Shown here one piece after another: positions 54,910-64,000 of a stretch of 64,000 bases of DNA. Source of the DNA: Erythrobacter litoralis (GTDB lineage: Bacteria > Pseudomonadota > Alphaproteobacteria > Sphingomonadales > Sphingomonadaceae); NCBI RefSeq assembly GCF_001719165.1, contig NZ_CP017057.1, positions 1,364,001-1,428,000 of the forward strand, read 5' to 3'. The position numbers and the translations under genes are program-made. Every line of letters starts with the position of its first letter. The first letter of the stretch is position 1. The notes under the pieces are model-generated. The model worked only from the letters and a program-made list of their open reading frames with translations. It searched no databases and had not been told where the DNA came from.

Positions 54910-57195
54910 GTGGACCAAAGCCGGGAGGACATAGGCGACGTGCCCTTGAAGGGTCTGCTGTCTTCGAGAAGCGGGAACATTGCCGCGAACCCGGGCGCAA
55001 GAGGCGCCGGGGCCGGATCGTCGCTGTCCGACGCGCAGAAGCTCGCCATGCTCGAGGATCTCGAACGCTCGGGCCTAGGCTGGTTCTGGGCAAGCGATAC
55101 CGATGGCCGCCTCGCCTATCTTTCCGCGACCATCGCCGAACGGCTCGACGTGCCGATCGACGAACTGGTCGGCCACCCGGTCGCGCAGATATTCCAGCCG
55201 GCCGCGAGCGACGGGCGCGAAAAGCCGCTCGCCTTGAGGCTCGGCGCGCACAAGGCGTTCACCGGCCTCGCCGTGCGCGCCGCGAGGCGTCCCGACGGCG
55301 CGGTCCTGCGGCTTGCCGGGCATCCGGTGTTCGAGCCGTCCGGGCGGTTCCTCGGCTTTCGCGGCACGGGCGCGGACATCACCGAGGAATGGTACCGCGA
55401 GGAGGAGACGGAGCGCCTCGCCAAGTTCGATTCGCTCACCGGCCTCGCCAATCGCCACCGCATGGCGCAGTTCATCGAATCGACTCTCACCGCGTTCAGG
55501 GCGGCCAAGCGCAATTGCGCGGTGATGATGCTCGACCTCGACCGGTTCAAGCAGGTCAACGACACGCTCGGCCATGCGGCCGGCGATGAATTGCTCAAAC
55601 AGGTCGCCGACCGCCTCAAGCGCGCGATCGACCGCGAATGCGAAATCGGGCGGCTTGGGGGCGACGAATTCCAGGTCATGCTGCCCGACCTCGACGATCG
55701 CGGCGTTCTGGGCGAGATCGCGATGAAGGTCATCGCCATGCTCAAGCAGCCCTACAGCCTCGCCGAAGGACGCTGCGTGATCGGATCCTCGGTCGGCATC
55801 GCGATTGCGCCGCATGACGGGGTCACGCGCGAGGAAGTGGTGCGTTCGGCCGACCTTGCGCTCTATGCCGCGAAGAATGGCGGGCGCGGGCAGTTCCGGT
55901 TCTATTCGGGCGAACTCGAGAACGAGACGATCTTCCGCCGCCGCCTGGAGGCCGATCTCGGCACGGGGCTTTCGGAAAACCAGCTCTTCGTCAAATACCA
56001 GCCGGTGATCGAGGCGAAGAGCGGCAAGGTGACGACGCTCGAGGCGAAGATCTGCTGGAATCATTCGCAGCGCGGCGAGATCGACGAGGAGGAATTCGCC
56101 AGCATCCTCGACGGCTCCTCGCTGGTCGGCGATGTCGGACGCTGGGCGATCCGCGAGGCGTGTTCGCATGCCGCGCTATGGCCCGAAAGCGTGCGCGTCG
56201 CGATCGGCGTGCCGGTTGCTCTGTTCAGCGAGCAAGGATTCGTCGACACGGTCGCCGAGGCGCTTTCGGAGGCCGATCTGCCTGCGAACCGGGTCGAACT
56301 GGGAATCAGCGAGGCGGTCTTCTTCGGCGATGCGAACGAGGTCGACCGCACGCTGGGGCGCCTGTTCAAGCTCGGCGTGCGCCTGACGCTCGACGAATTC
56401 GGCTCGGGCTATTCAAGCCTCGCCTATCTGCGCCGCGCGCCGTTCGACACGATCCGCATCGACAGCCGCCTCGTCGCCGAGGCCGACCGCGAGACCAATG
56501 GCGGCGAGAGCCGCGAACTGGGCCTTGTGCGTGCGATCGTCGCGCTTGCGGGCGCTCTTGGCATGGACACGCTGGCAGGCGGGATCGAGACGATGTCGCT
56601 CAACCATGCACTGACCGAATGCGGGATCGGTTTCGTGCAGGGGCCGATCTATTACGAGGCCGCCCCGCGCGAGACGGTCGAGGCCGAGATCATGGGCGAG
56701 GGCTGGCGGATCGACCCGTCGAGCGACCGCACCGCCCGCGCGCGCCGCCGCACCGTGCTGCGCAAGATCAACGTCATCCACGACGACCATTCCTACGAGG
56801 TGACCCTGCGCAACCTGTCGCGCACGGGGGCTCTGATCCAGGGGCTGATGGACGTGCCCAAGGGGACGCAGTTCGTGGTCGACCTTGGCGGCGGGCAGCT
56901 TGCCGTTGCGACCGTGACGCGCACCAATGGCGACACGCAGGGGCTCGAATTCGAACAGCACCTCGTCGATGACGGCTCGGGCGGTCTCGTCACGAGGAAC
57001 CGCGTCAGTCCCTATGCGCTCGCCGCCGCCGGGGCGCCGCTCGCCGCGCTGTCGCCGGGAAGCTACAAGGCGATGGGCGGAATGTCGCGCCAAGGCGGGC
57101 ACGGCGAAGGGGGGCACGGCGAAGGCGGGCAGGGCGAAGGCCAGTCGATCCCGCAATTCGGCTATGCGAAAAGCGCGCGGGTCGAACAGGCCTGA
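54910..57195 (+). CDS. PAS-GGDEF-degenerate EAL-PilZ protein, third of three
   Basis: 761 residues, no membrane helix. PAS (about 45-160), intact GGDEF at 250-254, then an EAL-like domain that has lost its key residues: EAL is EAK (378-380), NVS is IGV, ELEITES is ELGISEA, DDFG is D495-E496-F-G, IKID is IRID and AEGVET is AGGIET. It should not hydrolyse c-di-GMP; it may be a cyclase or a sensor. A PilZ-like domain follows and a GGHGE repeat ends the protein. The start is GTG 54910. Confidence 0.9.
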   Translation: MDQSREDIGDVPLKGLLSSRSGNIAANPGARGAGAGSSLSDAQKLAMLEDLERSGLGWFWASDTDGRLAYLSATIAERLDVPIDELVGHPVAQIFQPAASDGREKPLALRLGAHKAFTGLAVRAARRPDGAVLRLAGHPVFEPSGRFLGFRGTGADITEEWYREEETERLAKFDSLTGLANRHRMAQFIESTLTAFRAAKRNCAVMMLDLDRFKQVNDTLGHAAGDELLKQVADRLKRAIDRECEIGRLGGDEFQVMLPDLDDRGVLGEIAMKVIAMLKQPYSLAEGRCVIGSSVGIAIAPHDGVTREEVVRSADLALYAAKNGGRGQFRFYSGELENETIFRRRLEADLGTGLSENQLFVKYQPVIEAKSGKVTTLEAKICWNHSQRGEIDEEEFASILDGSSLVGDVGRWAIREACSHAALWPESVRVAIGVPVALFSEQGFVDTVAEALSEADLPANRVELGISEAVFFGDANEVDRTLGRLFKLGVRLTLDEFGSGYSSLAYLRRAPFDTIRIDSRLVAEADRETNGGESRELGLVRAIVALAGALGMDTLAGGIETMSLNHALTECGIGFVQGPIYYEAAPRETVEAEIMGEGWRIDPSSDRTARARRRTVLRKINVIHDDHSYEVTLRNLSRTGALIQGLMDVPKGTQFVVDLGGGQLAVATVTRTNGDTQGLEFEQHLVDDGSGGLVTRNRVSPYALAAAGAPLAALSPGSYKAMGGMSRQGGHGEGGHGEGGQGEGQSIPQFGYAKSARVEQA
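57094..57138 (+). repeat. 15-bp tandem repeat (x3) near the end of the third GGDEF gene
   Basis: Three in-frame 15-base units (57094, 57109, 57124) encode G-G-H-G-E, G-G-H-G-E and G-G-Q-G-E. They lie in a low-complexity tail after the PilZ-like domain. Confidence 0.85.
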
Positions 57196-57292
57196 TACGC
57201 ACCTCCGAAGCTTCCCCCTGAAACGCCCCGCGCGCTGACTTGCGTTTTTCTCGCATGACACTGCGCGAGAGCGGCGCTATTCGCGTGCGCAA

Positions 57293-59110
57293 ATGACCGA
57301 CCTTTCAAAGATCCGCAATTTCTCCATCATCGCGCATATCGACCATGGCAAGTCGACGCTCGCCGACCGGTTGATCCAGGTCTGCGGGGGCCTCACCGAA
57401 CGCGAGATGAAGGAGCAGATCCTCGACAACATGGATATCGAGCGCGAGCGCGGTATCACCATCAAGGCGCAGACCGTCCGGCTCGACTACACCGCGAGCG
57501 ACGGGGTGACCTACCAATTGAACCTGATGGACACGCCGGGCCATGTCGACTTCGCCTACGAAGTCAGCCGCAGCCTCGCCGCGTGCGAGGGTGCGCTGCT
57601 GGTGGTCGATGCGGCGCAGGGGGTCGAGGCGCAGACTCTCGCCAATGTCTACCAGTCGATCGAGCACGACCACGAGATCGTCCCCGTCATCAACAAGATC
57701 GATCTGCCCGCCGCCGATCCGGACAAGGTCCGCGCCGAGATCGAGGACATCATCGGTCTGGATGCGTCCGATGCGGTGCTCACCAGCGCGAAATCGGGCA
57801 TCGGCATCGAGGACGTGCTCGAGGCGATCGTCAGGCGCATCCCGCCGCCTGTCGGCACGCGCGAGGCTCCGCTCAAGGCGAGCCTGGTCGATTCCTGGTA
57901 CGATCCCTATCTCGGCGTCGTCATCCTAGTGCGCGTGCTCGAAGGAACGCTCACCAAGGGGATGGGCATTCGCTTCATGCAGGGCGGCACGCAGCATCTC
58001 GTCGACCGCGTCGGCTGCTTCACCCCCAAGCGCACCGATCTGCCCGAACTCGGCCCCGGCGAAATCGGCTTCATCACCGCCCAGATCAAGGAAGTCGAAC
58101 AGGCCCGCGTCGGCGACACCATCACCACGGTCAAGAACGGCGCGGACAAGGCGCTGCCCGGTTACCGCGAACCGCAGCCCGTCGTCTTCTGCGGCCTGTT
58201 CCCGGTCGACGCCGCCGATTTCGAGAAATTGCGCGAGAGCATCGGCAAGCTGCGCTTGAACGACGCGAGCTTTTCCTACGAAATGGAATCGAGCGCAGCG
58301 CTCGGCTTCGGCTTCCGCTGCGGGTTTCTCGGCCTGCTGCACCTGGAAATCATCCAGGAGCGGCTGAGCCGCGAATACGACCTCGACCTCATCACCACCG
58401 CGCCTTCGGTCGTCTACCGCGTCCATCTCGGCCATACCAAGACCGAGGACGCGAAGGTCATCGACATCCACAATCCCGCCGACTGGCCGGACGTCAACCG
58501 GATCGAGATGATCGAGGAGCCGTGGATCAAGGCGGTGATCTACACGCCCGACGAATATCTCGGCGCGATCCTGAAACTGTGCCAGGACCGGCGCGGGGTC
58601 CAGACCGACCTCACCTATGTCGGCGGGCGCGCGCAGGTGACCTACGAATTGCCGCTGAACGAAGTGGTGTTCGATTTCTACGACCGCCTGAAAAGCATTT
58701 CGCGCGGCTATGCGAGCTTCGACTACGAACAGATCGGCAATCGCGAGGGCGATCTCGTCAAGATGAACATCCTCGTCAACAACGAGCCGGTCGATGCGCT
58801 TTCGCTCATCGTCCACCGCTCGGTCGCCGAGGAGCGCGGGCGCGGCATGTGCGAGCGTCTGAAGGACCTCATTCCGCGCCACCTGTTCAAGATCCCGATC
58901 CAGGCCGCGATCGGCGGCAAGATCATCGCCCGCGAAACCATCGCCGCCCTGCGCAAGGACGTCACCGCCAAGTGCTATGGCGGCGACATCAGCCGCAAGA
59001 AGAAGCTGCTGGACAAGCAGAAGAAGGGCAAGGCGCGGATGCGGGAATACGGCAATGTGTCGATCCCGCAGGAAGCGTTCATCGCGGCGCTGAGGATGGG
59101 CGAGGAATAG
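57293..59110 (+). CDS. lepA: Elongation factor 4 (LepA)
   Basis: 605 residues. GTPase motifs AHIDHGKST (14-22), MDTPGHVDF and NKIDLPAAD, followed by the LepA-specific C-terminal domain ending [22 protein letters not shown]. It acts on ribosomes, in back-translocation or in 30S biogenesis. It stands alone between the GGDEF triplet and a convergent lipoprotein gene. Confidence 0.97.
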   Translation: MTDLSKIRNFSIIAHIDHGKSTLADRLIQVCGGLTEREMKEQILDNMDIERERGITIKAQTVRLDYTASDGVTYQLNLMDTPGHVDFAYEVSRSLAACEGALLVVDAAQGVEAQTLANVYQSIEHDHEIVPVINKIDLPAADPDKVRAEIEDIIGLDASDAVLTSAKSGIGIEDVLEAIVRRIPPPVGTREAPLKASLVDSWYDPYLGVVILVRVLEGTLTKGMGIRFMQGGTQHLVDRVGCFTPKRTDLPELGPGEIGFITAQIKEVEQARVGDTITTVKNGADKALPGYREPQPVVFCGLFPVDAADFEKLRESIGKLRLNDASFSYEMESSAALGFGFRCGFLGLLHLEIIQERLSREYDLDLITTAPSVVYRVHLGHTKTEDAKVIDIHNPADWPDVNRIEMIEEPWIKAVIYTPDEYLGAILKLCQDRRGVQTDLTYVGGRAQVTYELPLNEVVFDFYDRLKSISRGYASFDYEQIGNREGDLVKMNILVNNEPVDALSLIVHRSVAEERGRGMCERLKDLIPRHLFKIPIQAAIGGKIIARETIAALRKDVTAKCYGGDISRKKKLLDKQKKGKARMREYGNVSIPQEAFIAALRMGEE

Positions 59111-59122
59111 CGCCCCGCGCCT

Positions 59123-59139
59123 CGATTGCGCGGCAATCG
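59123..59139 (+). other. Small hairpin after lepA
   Basis: A 7-bp stem (CGATTGC/GCAATCG) with a 3-base loop, 12 bases after the lepA stop, in the convergent gap. No T tract; a possible weak transcript end. Confidence 0.3.
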
Positions 59140-59187
59140 GCAATCGGGCCGCGGGACGGCTTCACTTCCGTAGCAGGCTAACCCGCC

Positions 59188-59763
59188 TCAGCCCTCGGGC
59201 ATCTCCACATAGTCGCCCAGCCGCGCCAGCACCGCGCTCGCATCGAACGTGTCCTCGGCGCTTGCAGGGGCGTTCCCGCGATACATCTCAATCACGGCCG
59301 AGGCGCTGTACTGGTCGCTCGCGCTGATCCGCGCGGCGGGGAAGGGCGTCCCGCCAAGGGGATTGTACACGCCCCAGCCGAAATCGGCGTTGTAATAGCG
59401 CCAGCCGGGAGCCCAGCCCGGATAGGTCGTGGGCAGCGTGTCGATATCGATATCCGCCTCGGTCTGCTCTCGCACGACATAGAAGCCGTCATAGCCCTTC
59501 TGCCGGGTCAGTTCGGCGGCGCGGTAGAGGAGATATTCCTCGACCGTCTCGCGCGCCGTCACCTCGTTGCCGGAAAAGCTCACGCGGTAACGGTCGGCGG
59601 CGATCTGCTCGCTCTGGTAACCGAATTGCTGGCCGGCGACTTCGGCCGACTGGTAGGGCGTCGAGGTGGCGCAGGCCCCGAGCGAGACGGTCATTCCAAG
59701 CGCGGTGGCGGCAGCGAGTGCGTTGCGGGTTCCTAAAATATGTAACCTCCTGAAATATAACAT
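59188..59763 (-). CDS. CC0125/CC1285-type lipoprotein
   Basis: 191 residues. Lipobox SLGAC (Cys31) after a hydrophobic stretch. The mature part has the family pattern DRYRVSFSGNEVTARETVEEYLLYRAAELT and GYDGFYVV, then a Trp/Tyr-rich segment. Function unknown; common in Caulobacter and sphingomonads. An ATG at 59763 gives the longest form, but a perfect AGGAGG (59746-59751) lies inside it, 6 bases in front of an in-frame ATT (59737-59739). Divergent from bamD. Confidence 0.85.
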   Translation of the reverse strand: MLYFRRLHILGTRNALAAATALGMTVSLGACATSTPYQSAEVAGQQFGYQSEQIAADRYRVSFSGNEVTARETVEEYLLYRAAELTRQKGYDGFYVVREQTEADIDIDTLPTTYPGWAPGWRYYNADFGWGVYNPLGGTPFPAARISASDQYSASAVIEMYRGNAPASAEDTFDASAVLARLGDYVEMPEG

Positions 59764-59895
59764 TCTTTTTCAGGAACGAGATCGGGAGGGGCGAAGTTCC
59801 GAAATCCGTCAGGGGAAAGGTGATCGGGAATGTCCCCGCACCGCTCGCCAACCTTCACTTGGCGTTCAGCGAGGGCGCAGCTATACGCTCGCCCC

Positions 59896-60690
59896 ATGAC
59901 GACCCGGATCACGACCAAGCTTTCGCGCGCTGCTCTTCTCGGCGCCGCCGTCCTTGCCACGAGCGCCTGCGGCGGCGGCTCGGCCAACGAGGATGTCGCC
60001 TATGTCGCGCGCGACGTCGAATCGCTCTATGCCGAAGCGCAGCGGCGGCTCGATCGCGGCAATACGATCCTTGCCGCGGCCCTGTTCGACGAGGTCGAAC
60101 GCCAGCACCCCTATTCGCCCTGGGCGCGCCGTGCGCAGCTGATGAGCGCGTTCAGCTATTACCTCGCGCGCGATTACAACAAGGCGATCCAGAACGCGCA
60201 GCGTTTCCTGTCGATCCACCCGGGGAACAAGGACGCGCCCTACGCCTATTACCTGATCGCGCTGTCCTATTACGAACAGATCAGCGACGTGAACCGCGAC
60301 CAGAAGATCACCGAACAGGCGCAGACCGCGCTCGAGGAGGTCAACCGCCGCTTTCCGCAGAGCGAATACGCCGCCGATGCGCGGCTGAAGCTGGATCTCG
60401 TCGCCGATCACCTCGCGGGCAAGGAAATGGAGATCGGGCGATTTTACCAGCGTTCGGGCCAGTGGCTTGCCGCCGCGATCCGGTTCCGCAACGTGATCGA
60501 GGAATTCGACACGACCAGCCACACGCCCGAGGCGCTCTATCGCCTGACTGAAAGCAATCTCGCGCTCGGCATCCCGGACGAAGCGGTGAAATACGCATCG
60601 GTGCTGGGGGCGAACTATCCCGGCAGCGAGTGGTATGAAAAGGCGTACAAGCTGATCGACAAGCACGCCGACGGCGTCAGGCCGAGCTAG
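59896..60690 (+). CDS. bamD: Outer membrane assembly lipoprotein BamD
   Basis: 264 residues. Signal with lipobox LATSAC (Cys25), then tetratricopeptide-like repeats: YAEAQRRLDRGNTILAAALF, HPYSPWARRAQLMSAFSYY, DYNKAIQNAQRFLSIHPGN. BamD is an essential part of the BAM complex that folds outer-membrane beta-barrels. ATG 59896 is preferred, since the upstream frame has no signal sequence. recN follows, after a short opposite-strand gene; the pair is usual in Alphaproteobacteria. Confidence 0.95.
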   Translation: MTTRITTKLSRAALLGAAVLATSACGGGSANEDVAYVARDVESLYAEAQRRLDRGNTILAAALFDEVERQHPYSPWARRAQLMSAFSYYLARDYNKAIQNAQRFLSIHPGNKDAPYAYYLIALSYYEQISDVNRDQKITEQAQTALEEVNRRFPQSEYAADARLKLDLVADHLAGKEMEIGRFYQRSGQWLAAAIRFRNVIEEFDTTSHTPEALYRLTESNLALGIPDEAVKYASVLGANYPGSEWYEKAYKLIDKHADGVRPS

Positions 60691-60703
60691 GTTCCCTTCA
60701 CGC

Positions 60704-61147
60704 TCACACCGCGAGCCTCGCGCGCAGGTCTTCGACGCGCGCCGCGTTGACGCCATTGTCCGAATGACCGACCCGCGAGGCCGAGCGCACGTGCACCGCG
60801 TCTTCGGCCCTGCGCAGTTCGAGGTCATCGACGAAGCCGAAGGTGCGCGAGGTGAATTCGGCCGCGATGTAATCCGCCTCCTGCCGGGTCACGGTGCCGC
60901 CCATTTCAGCGATCGCGCCGGGCAGGACCTCCCAGTTTTCCAGCGGGAGCGGCGGGGTTCGCCTGGCCGGCGCCGTCCCCGCTTCGCTGGAGACGCAATT
61001 GGGGCTGTCGGGACAGGGCGCCAGCGCGCCGTCCACCCGTCCGGGCGCGCTCCCGCGCTTCGAATACTGCCCGAGCGCGGCGAAACCTCCCACGGCCAGC
61101 GCCGCAAGGCCGATCAGCGTGACGGTGCCCGTTCGGATGATGCTCAT
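60704..61147 (-). CDS. DUF1499 family protein
   Basis: 147 residues. A membrane helix or signal anchor (8-28), then the DUF1499 signature CPDSPNCVSSEA (44-55) and later YIAAEFTSRTFGFVDDLELR. Function unknown. A GGAG site lies 6 bases before ATG 61147. It is on the minus strand between bamD and recN, so it separates this conserved pair. Confidence 0.88.
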   Translation of the reverse strand: MSIIRTGTVTLIGLAALAVGGFAALGQYSKRGSAPGRVDGALAPCPDSPNCVSSEAGTAPARRTPPLPLENWEVLPGAIAEMGGTVTRQEADYIAAEFTSRTFGFVDDLELRRAEDAVHVRSASRVGHSDNGVNAARVEDLRARLAV

Positions 61148-61260
61148 GCATTCTCCAAATACCGGCGATCGTAACCGTTCCCGGCGCGGTTCGATAGCTG
61201 TTCGCAAAGGGCCTCTCCACGCGTGACCGGCGGCCAAGCTTGGGTTAACAGGATCGCGCC

Positions 61261-62928
61261 ATGCTGACCCGGCTTTCGATCCGCAACATCGTCCTCATCG
61301 AAGCGCTCGATCTCGAGTTTCGCGGCGGGCTCGGCGTGCTCACCGGCGAAACCGGGGCGGGCAAGTCGATCCTGCTCGATGCGCTCGGCCTCGTGCTCGG
61401 CGACCGCGCGGAAACCGCGCTGGTGCGCGCCGGTGAGGACAAGGCGAGCGTGACCGCGAGTTTCGTCTTTCCCGCGCTTCCCGCAGGGATAGCCGAAACG
61501 CTCGACGATGCGGGCATCGAGATCGAGCCGGGCGAGCCGCTGCTGATCCGGCGGCAGGTCAAGGCCGATGGCGGCTCCAAGGCCTTCGTCAACGATCAGT
61601 CCGCCAGTGTCGCCCTGCTGCGCGCGCTTGCCCCGGCGCTGGTAGAACTGCACGGCCAGCACGACGATCGCGGCCTCGTAAACCCGCGCGGCCACCGCGA
61701 ATTGCTAGACCGCTATGCCGGCACCGACCTTGCCGCGCTCGCCGCCGCATGGCGCGACTGGGCGAAGGCCGAGGCGCAGCTGGCCGAGGCGCGGGCCGAG
61801 GTCGAACAGGCGAAGGCGGACGAGGACCTGCTCACGGCGCATCTCGCCGAACTCGACGCGCTCACGCCCGAGGTGGGCGAGGAAGAACGCCTCGCCGCCC
61901 AGCGCATCGACCTGCAGAAGGGCGAGCGGCTGTCGGGCGAACTCGAGGAATTGCGCCACATCTGGGAGGGTTCGGATTCGCCGCTCGCGAGCCTGCGGGT
62001 GGCGGCGCGCAAGCTCGACCGGATCGCCGAGGAACACCCGCTGCTGGCCGAGGCGCTGGCCGCGCTCGACCGGGCGGTGATCGAGGCGGGGGAGGCGGAG
62101 GAAACGCTCGAACGCGCGGCCGAGGCGCTGGTGCATGACCCTGCCGCGCTCGAGGCGGCGGAGACGCGCCTGTTCGACCTGCGCGCGCTCGCCCGCAAGC
62201 ACCGCTGCGAGGTCGATGAACTGCCCGCACTGATGGAGGAAATGCGCCGCAAGCTCGCCGCGATCGAGGGCGGGGAGGCGGAACTGGGCGCGCTCGAACG
62301 CGCCGCGACAGAGGCGCGCGCGGCTTACCTCGCAGCGGCCGATGCGGCGCACGAGGCGCGCGCCAAGGCGGCGGCGCGGCTCGACAAGGCGGTGGCGGCC
62401 GAGCTAGCGCCGTTGAAACTCGACGCGGCGCGGTTCAGGACGGCGATCACCGGCCTGCCGGAGGACAAGTGGGGCGCGCTGGGCCGCGACGCGGTCGAAT
62501 TCCTGATCGCCACCAATCCCGGCGCCGATTTCGCGCCGCTCGCCAAGATCGCGAGCGGCGGCGAATTGTCGCGCTTCATCCTCGCGCTGAAAGTGGCGCT
62601 GGCGGAAAAGGGCGGGGCGGCGACGATCATCTTCGACGAAATCGACCGCGGCGTGGGCGGCGCAGTGGCGAGCGCCATCGGCGAACGGCTGGCGCGGCTG
62701 GCCAGCGATGAGGGGCAGCTTCTGGCGGTGACCCACTCGCCCCAAGTCGCGGCGCGCGGGGGCCAGCACTACCTCATTGCCAAGGCGTCGTCCGGCACGG
62801 TGACGAAGACGAGCGTGGTGCTGCTCGGCGCTGAAGGGCGGCAGGAGGAGATCGCGCGGATGCTTTCCGGGGCGGAGGTCACGCCGGAGGCAAGGGCGCA
62901 GGCGGATCGGCTGCTGGAGGGGGTGTGA
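61261..62928 (+). CDS. recN: DNA repair protein RecN
   Basis: 555 residues, an SMC-like ATPase. Walker A GETGAGKS (29-36) near the N-terminus, a long coiled-coil middle rich in Ala/Glu/Arg, and the C-terminal signature IASGGELSRFILALK with Walker B TIIFDEIDRGVGG. It acts in double-strand break repair. Its stop overlaps the start of the next gene by one base (TGATG). Confidence 0.96.
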   Translation: MLTRLSIRNIVLIEALDLEFRGGLGVLTGETGAGKSILLDALGLVLGDRAETALVRAGEDKASVTASFVFPALPAGIAETLDDAGIEIEPGEPLLIRRQVKADGGSKAFVNDQSASVALLRALAPALVELHGQHDDRGLVNPRGHRELLDRYAGTDLAALAAAWRDWAKAEAQLAEARAEVEQAKADEDLLTAHLAELDALTPEVGEEERLAAQRIDLQKGERLSGELEELRHIWEGSDSPLASLRVAARKLDRIAEEHPLLAEALAALDRAVIEAGEAEETLERAAEALVHDPAALEAAETRLFDLRALARKHRCEVDELPALMEEMRRKLAAIEGGEAELGALERAATEARAAYLAAADAAHEARAKAAARLDKAVAAELAPLKLDAARFRTAITGLPEDKWGALGRDAVEFLIATNPGADFAPLAKIASGGELSRFILALKVALAEKGGAATIIFDEIDRGVGGAVASAIGERLARLASDEGQLLAVTHSPQVAARGGQHYLIAKASSGTVTKTSVVLLGAEGRQEEIARMLSGAEVTPEARAQADRLLEGV

Positions 62929-63446
62929 TGGACAAGACATCGGTCGTCGGCCTAACCGCAATTGCCGGATTTGTGGCGGGAGGCGTTTGGCTCTCCGCCC
63001 TGCTGGACCGCAGCCCCGATCCGACCGAGCCGGTCGCCGCAGCGATCAAGGCGGATTTTTCCGAATATATCCCCTATCTGAAGGATCCAGTCAGAAGGGC
63101 GGAAGCCGGGATCGACAAGGCCGCGATTTGTATCCAGACCGAAGAATTGCTCGATTACCCAATCCTCGCGGATCGGCTCGCGGACAGTTTCCTACACCCG
63201 ATACCGGTTGCGGATTGCACCAGCAAAACCGTCGAAGGCGATTTCGGGATGTTCACCGCGCTGACCTACTGGTTCGACAAGGACGGCGCGGAGGCTGGGA
63301 AGATCGACGTAGTTGCGGTCCGTTGCCCAACGCCCTCGCGCTGCTTCGTCGATATCGACCACCGAGGCGGCGGCAATCGTTACGAGGCGATACGTTCAGA
63401 TGGCAGATGGATGGCGAAATGGCACAAGATGCGCTGGGTGGTCTGA
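62928..63446 (+). CDS. Small membrane-anchored protein, unknown function
   Basis: 172 residues. An N-terminal helix (8-27) would anchor it or serve as a signal. The rest has four Cys (AICIQT, VADCTS, VRCPTP, SRCFVD). It is clearly less GC-rich in parts than recN. No family recognised. The ATG overlaps the recN stop by one base, with a GGAGGGGG site, so it is co-translated. It separates recN from ligA. Confidence 0.72.
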   Translation: MDKTSVVGLTAIAGFVAGGVWLSALLDRSPDPTEPVAAAIKADFSEYIPYLKDPVRRAEAGIDKAAICIQTEELLDYPILADRLADSFLHPIPVADCTSKTVEGDFGMFTALTYWFDKDGAEAGKIDVVAVRCPTPSRCFVDIDHRGGGNRYEAIRSDGRWMAKWHKMRWVV

Positions 63447-63493
63447 ATGACAAGAAAGAAGGATCGGAGCGCTCGTCCGGCCGCCTTCATTGA

Positions 63494-64000
<507 letters not shown>

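Noticed and set aside
49777..57195. Tandem repeats of similar DNA as a possible mobile element
   Set aside because: The similarity comes from three paralogous coding genes; there are no terminal repeats, transposase or target duplications.

Overview
The window is a high-GC, gene-dense stretch of an alphaproteobacterial chromosome, most like Sphingomonadales (Erythrobacteraceae, i.e. Erythrobacter/Qipengyuania relatives). Pointers are the split F0 operon with a b' subunit, the FYDLN-acid (TIGR02300) protein, the CC0125/CC1285-type lipoprotein, overlapping ATGA/GTGA gene junctions, and many small lipoproteins inserted in housekeeping clusters. This placement is inference from protein resemblance; no marker RNA is present beyond one tRNA-Ala(GGC). 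No IS element, prophage, integrase or CRISPR array is seen.

Layout. 1-1.7 kb: end of the F0 ATP synthase operon (atpB-atpE-b'-b). 1.8-3.5 kb: gloB and a quinone-oxidoreductase-like MDR gene. 3.7-9.3 kb: the aroA-cmk-rpsA set on the minus strand, interrupted by small membrane/secreted genes. 9.5-17 kb: FYDLN-acid gene, tRNA-Ala, then ffh-rpsP-rimM ... trmD-rplS; between rimM and trmD sit a lipoprotein gene, two methyltransferases that match glycine/sarcosine and sarcosine/dimethylglycine methyltransferase (glycine betaine synthesis), and a small membrane protein. 17-23 kb: S9 peptidase, then asd and a tightly coupled operon (lipoprotein, HCCA-isomerase-like, TrmO-like, alpha/beta hydrolase). 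23-31 kb: beta-propeller lipoprotein, RimB-like protease and RimK ligase, a chemoreceptor gene broken by an amber codon, AMP nucleosidase, and rpsF-rpsR-rplI; S6, the known RimK substrate, is thus encoded about 5 kb from rimK. 31-33.8 kb: DUF808 protein, GST, TonB-like protein. 33.9-38.2 kb: AMP-dependent ligase, zinc-ribbon membrane protein, Mpl/MurC-like ligase and a divergent LD-carboxypeptidase (murein recycling pair). 38.3-41.4 kb: fabD, fabG, dnaN. 41.4-47 kb: DUF2855 protein, D-aminoacylase-like amidohydrolase, GDPD, a secreted protein of unknown role and a ClpP-like periplasmic protein. 46.9-49.6 kb: PHA depolymerase and a PHA synthase that resembles the Pseudomonas class II enzyme. 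49.8-57.2 kb: three tandem PAS-GGDEF-EAL-PilZ genes, the last with a catalytically degenerate EAL domain. 57.3-64 kb: lepA, CC0125-type lipoprotein, bamD, DUF1499, recN, a small membrane protein and the start of ligA.

Themes. Conserved clusters (aroA-cmk-rpsA, rimM-trmD, bamD-recN-ligA) are each split by small envelope genes of narrow distribution. Three coding regions carry in-frame 15-bp tandem repeats (rpsP, the second betaine methyltransferase, the third GGDEF protein). The most unusual content is the betaine pathway embedded in the ribosome/tRNA-modification operon, the tandem c-di-GMP gene triplet, the mcl-type phaC/phaZ pair, and the amber-interrupted chemoreceptor.
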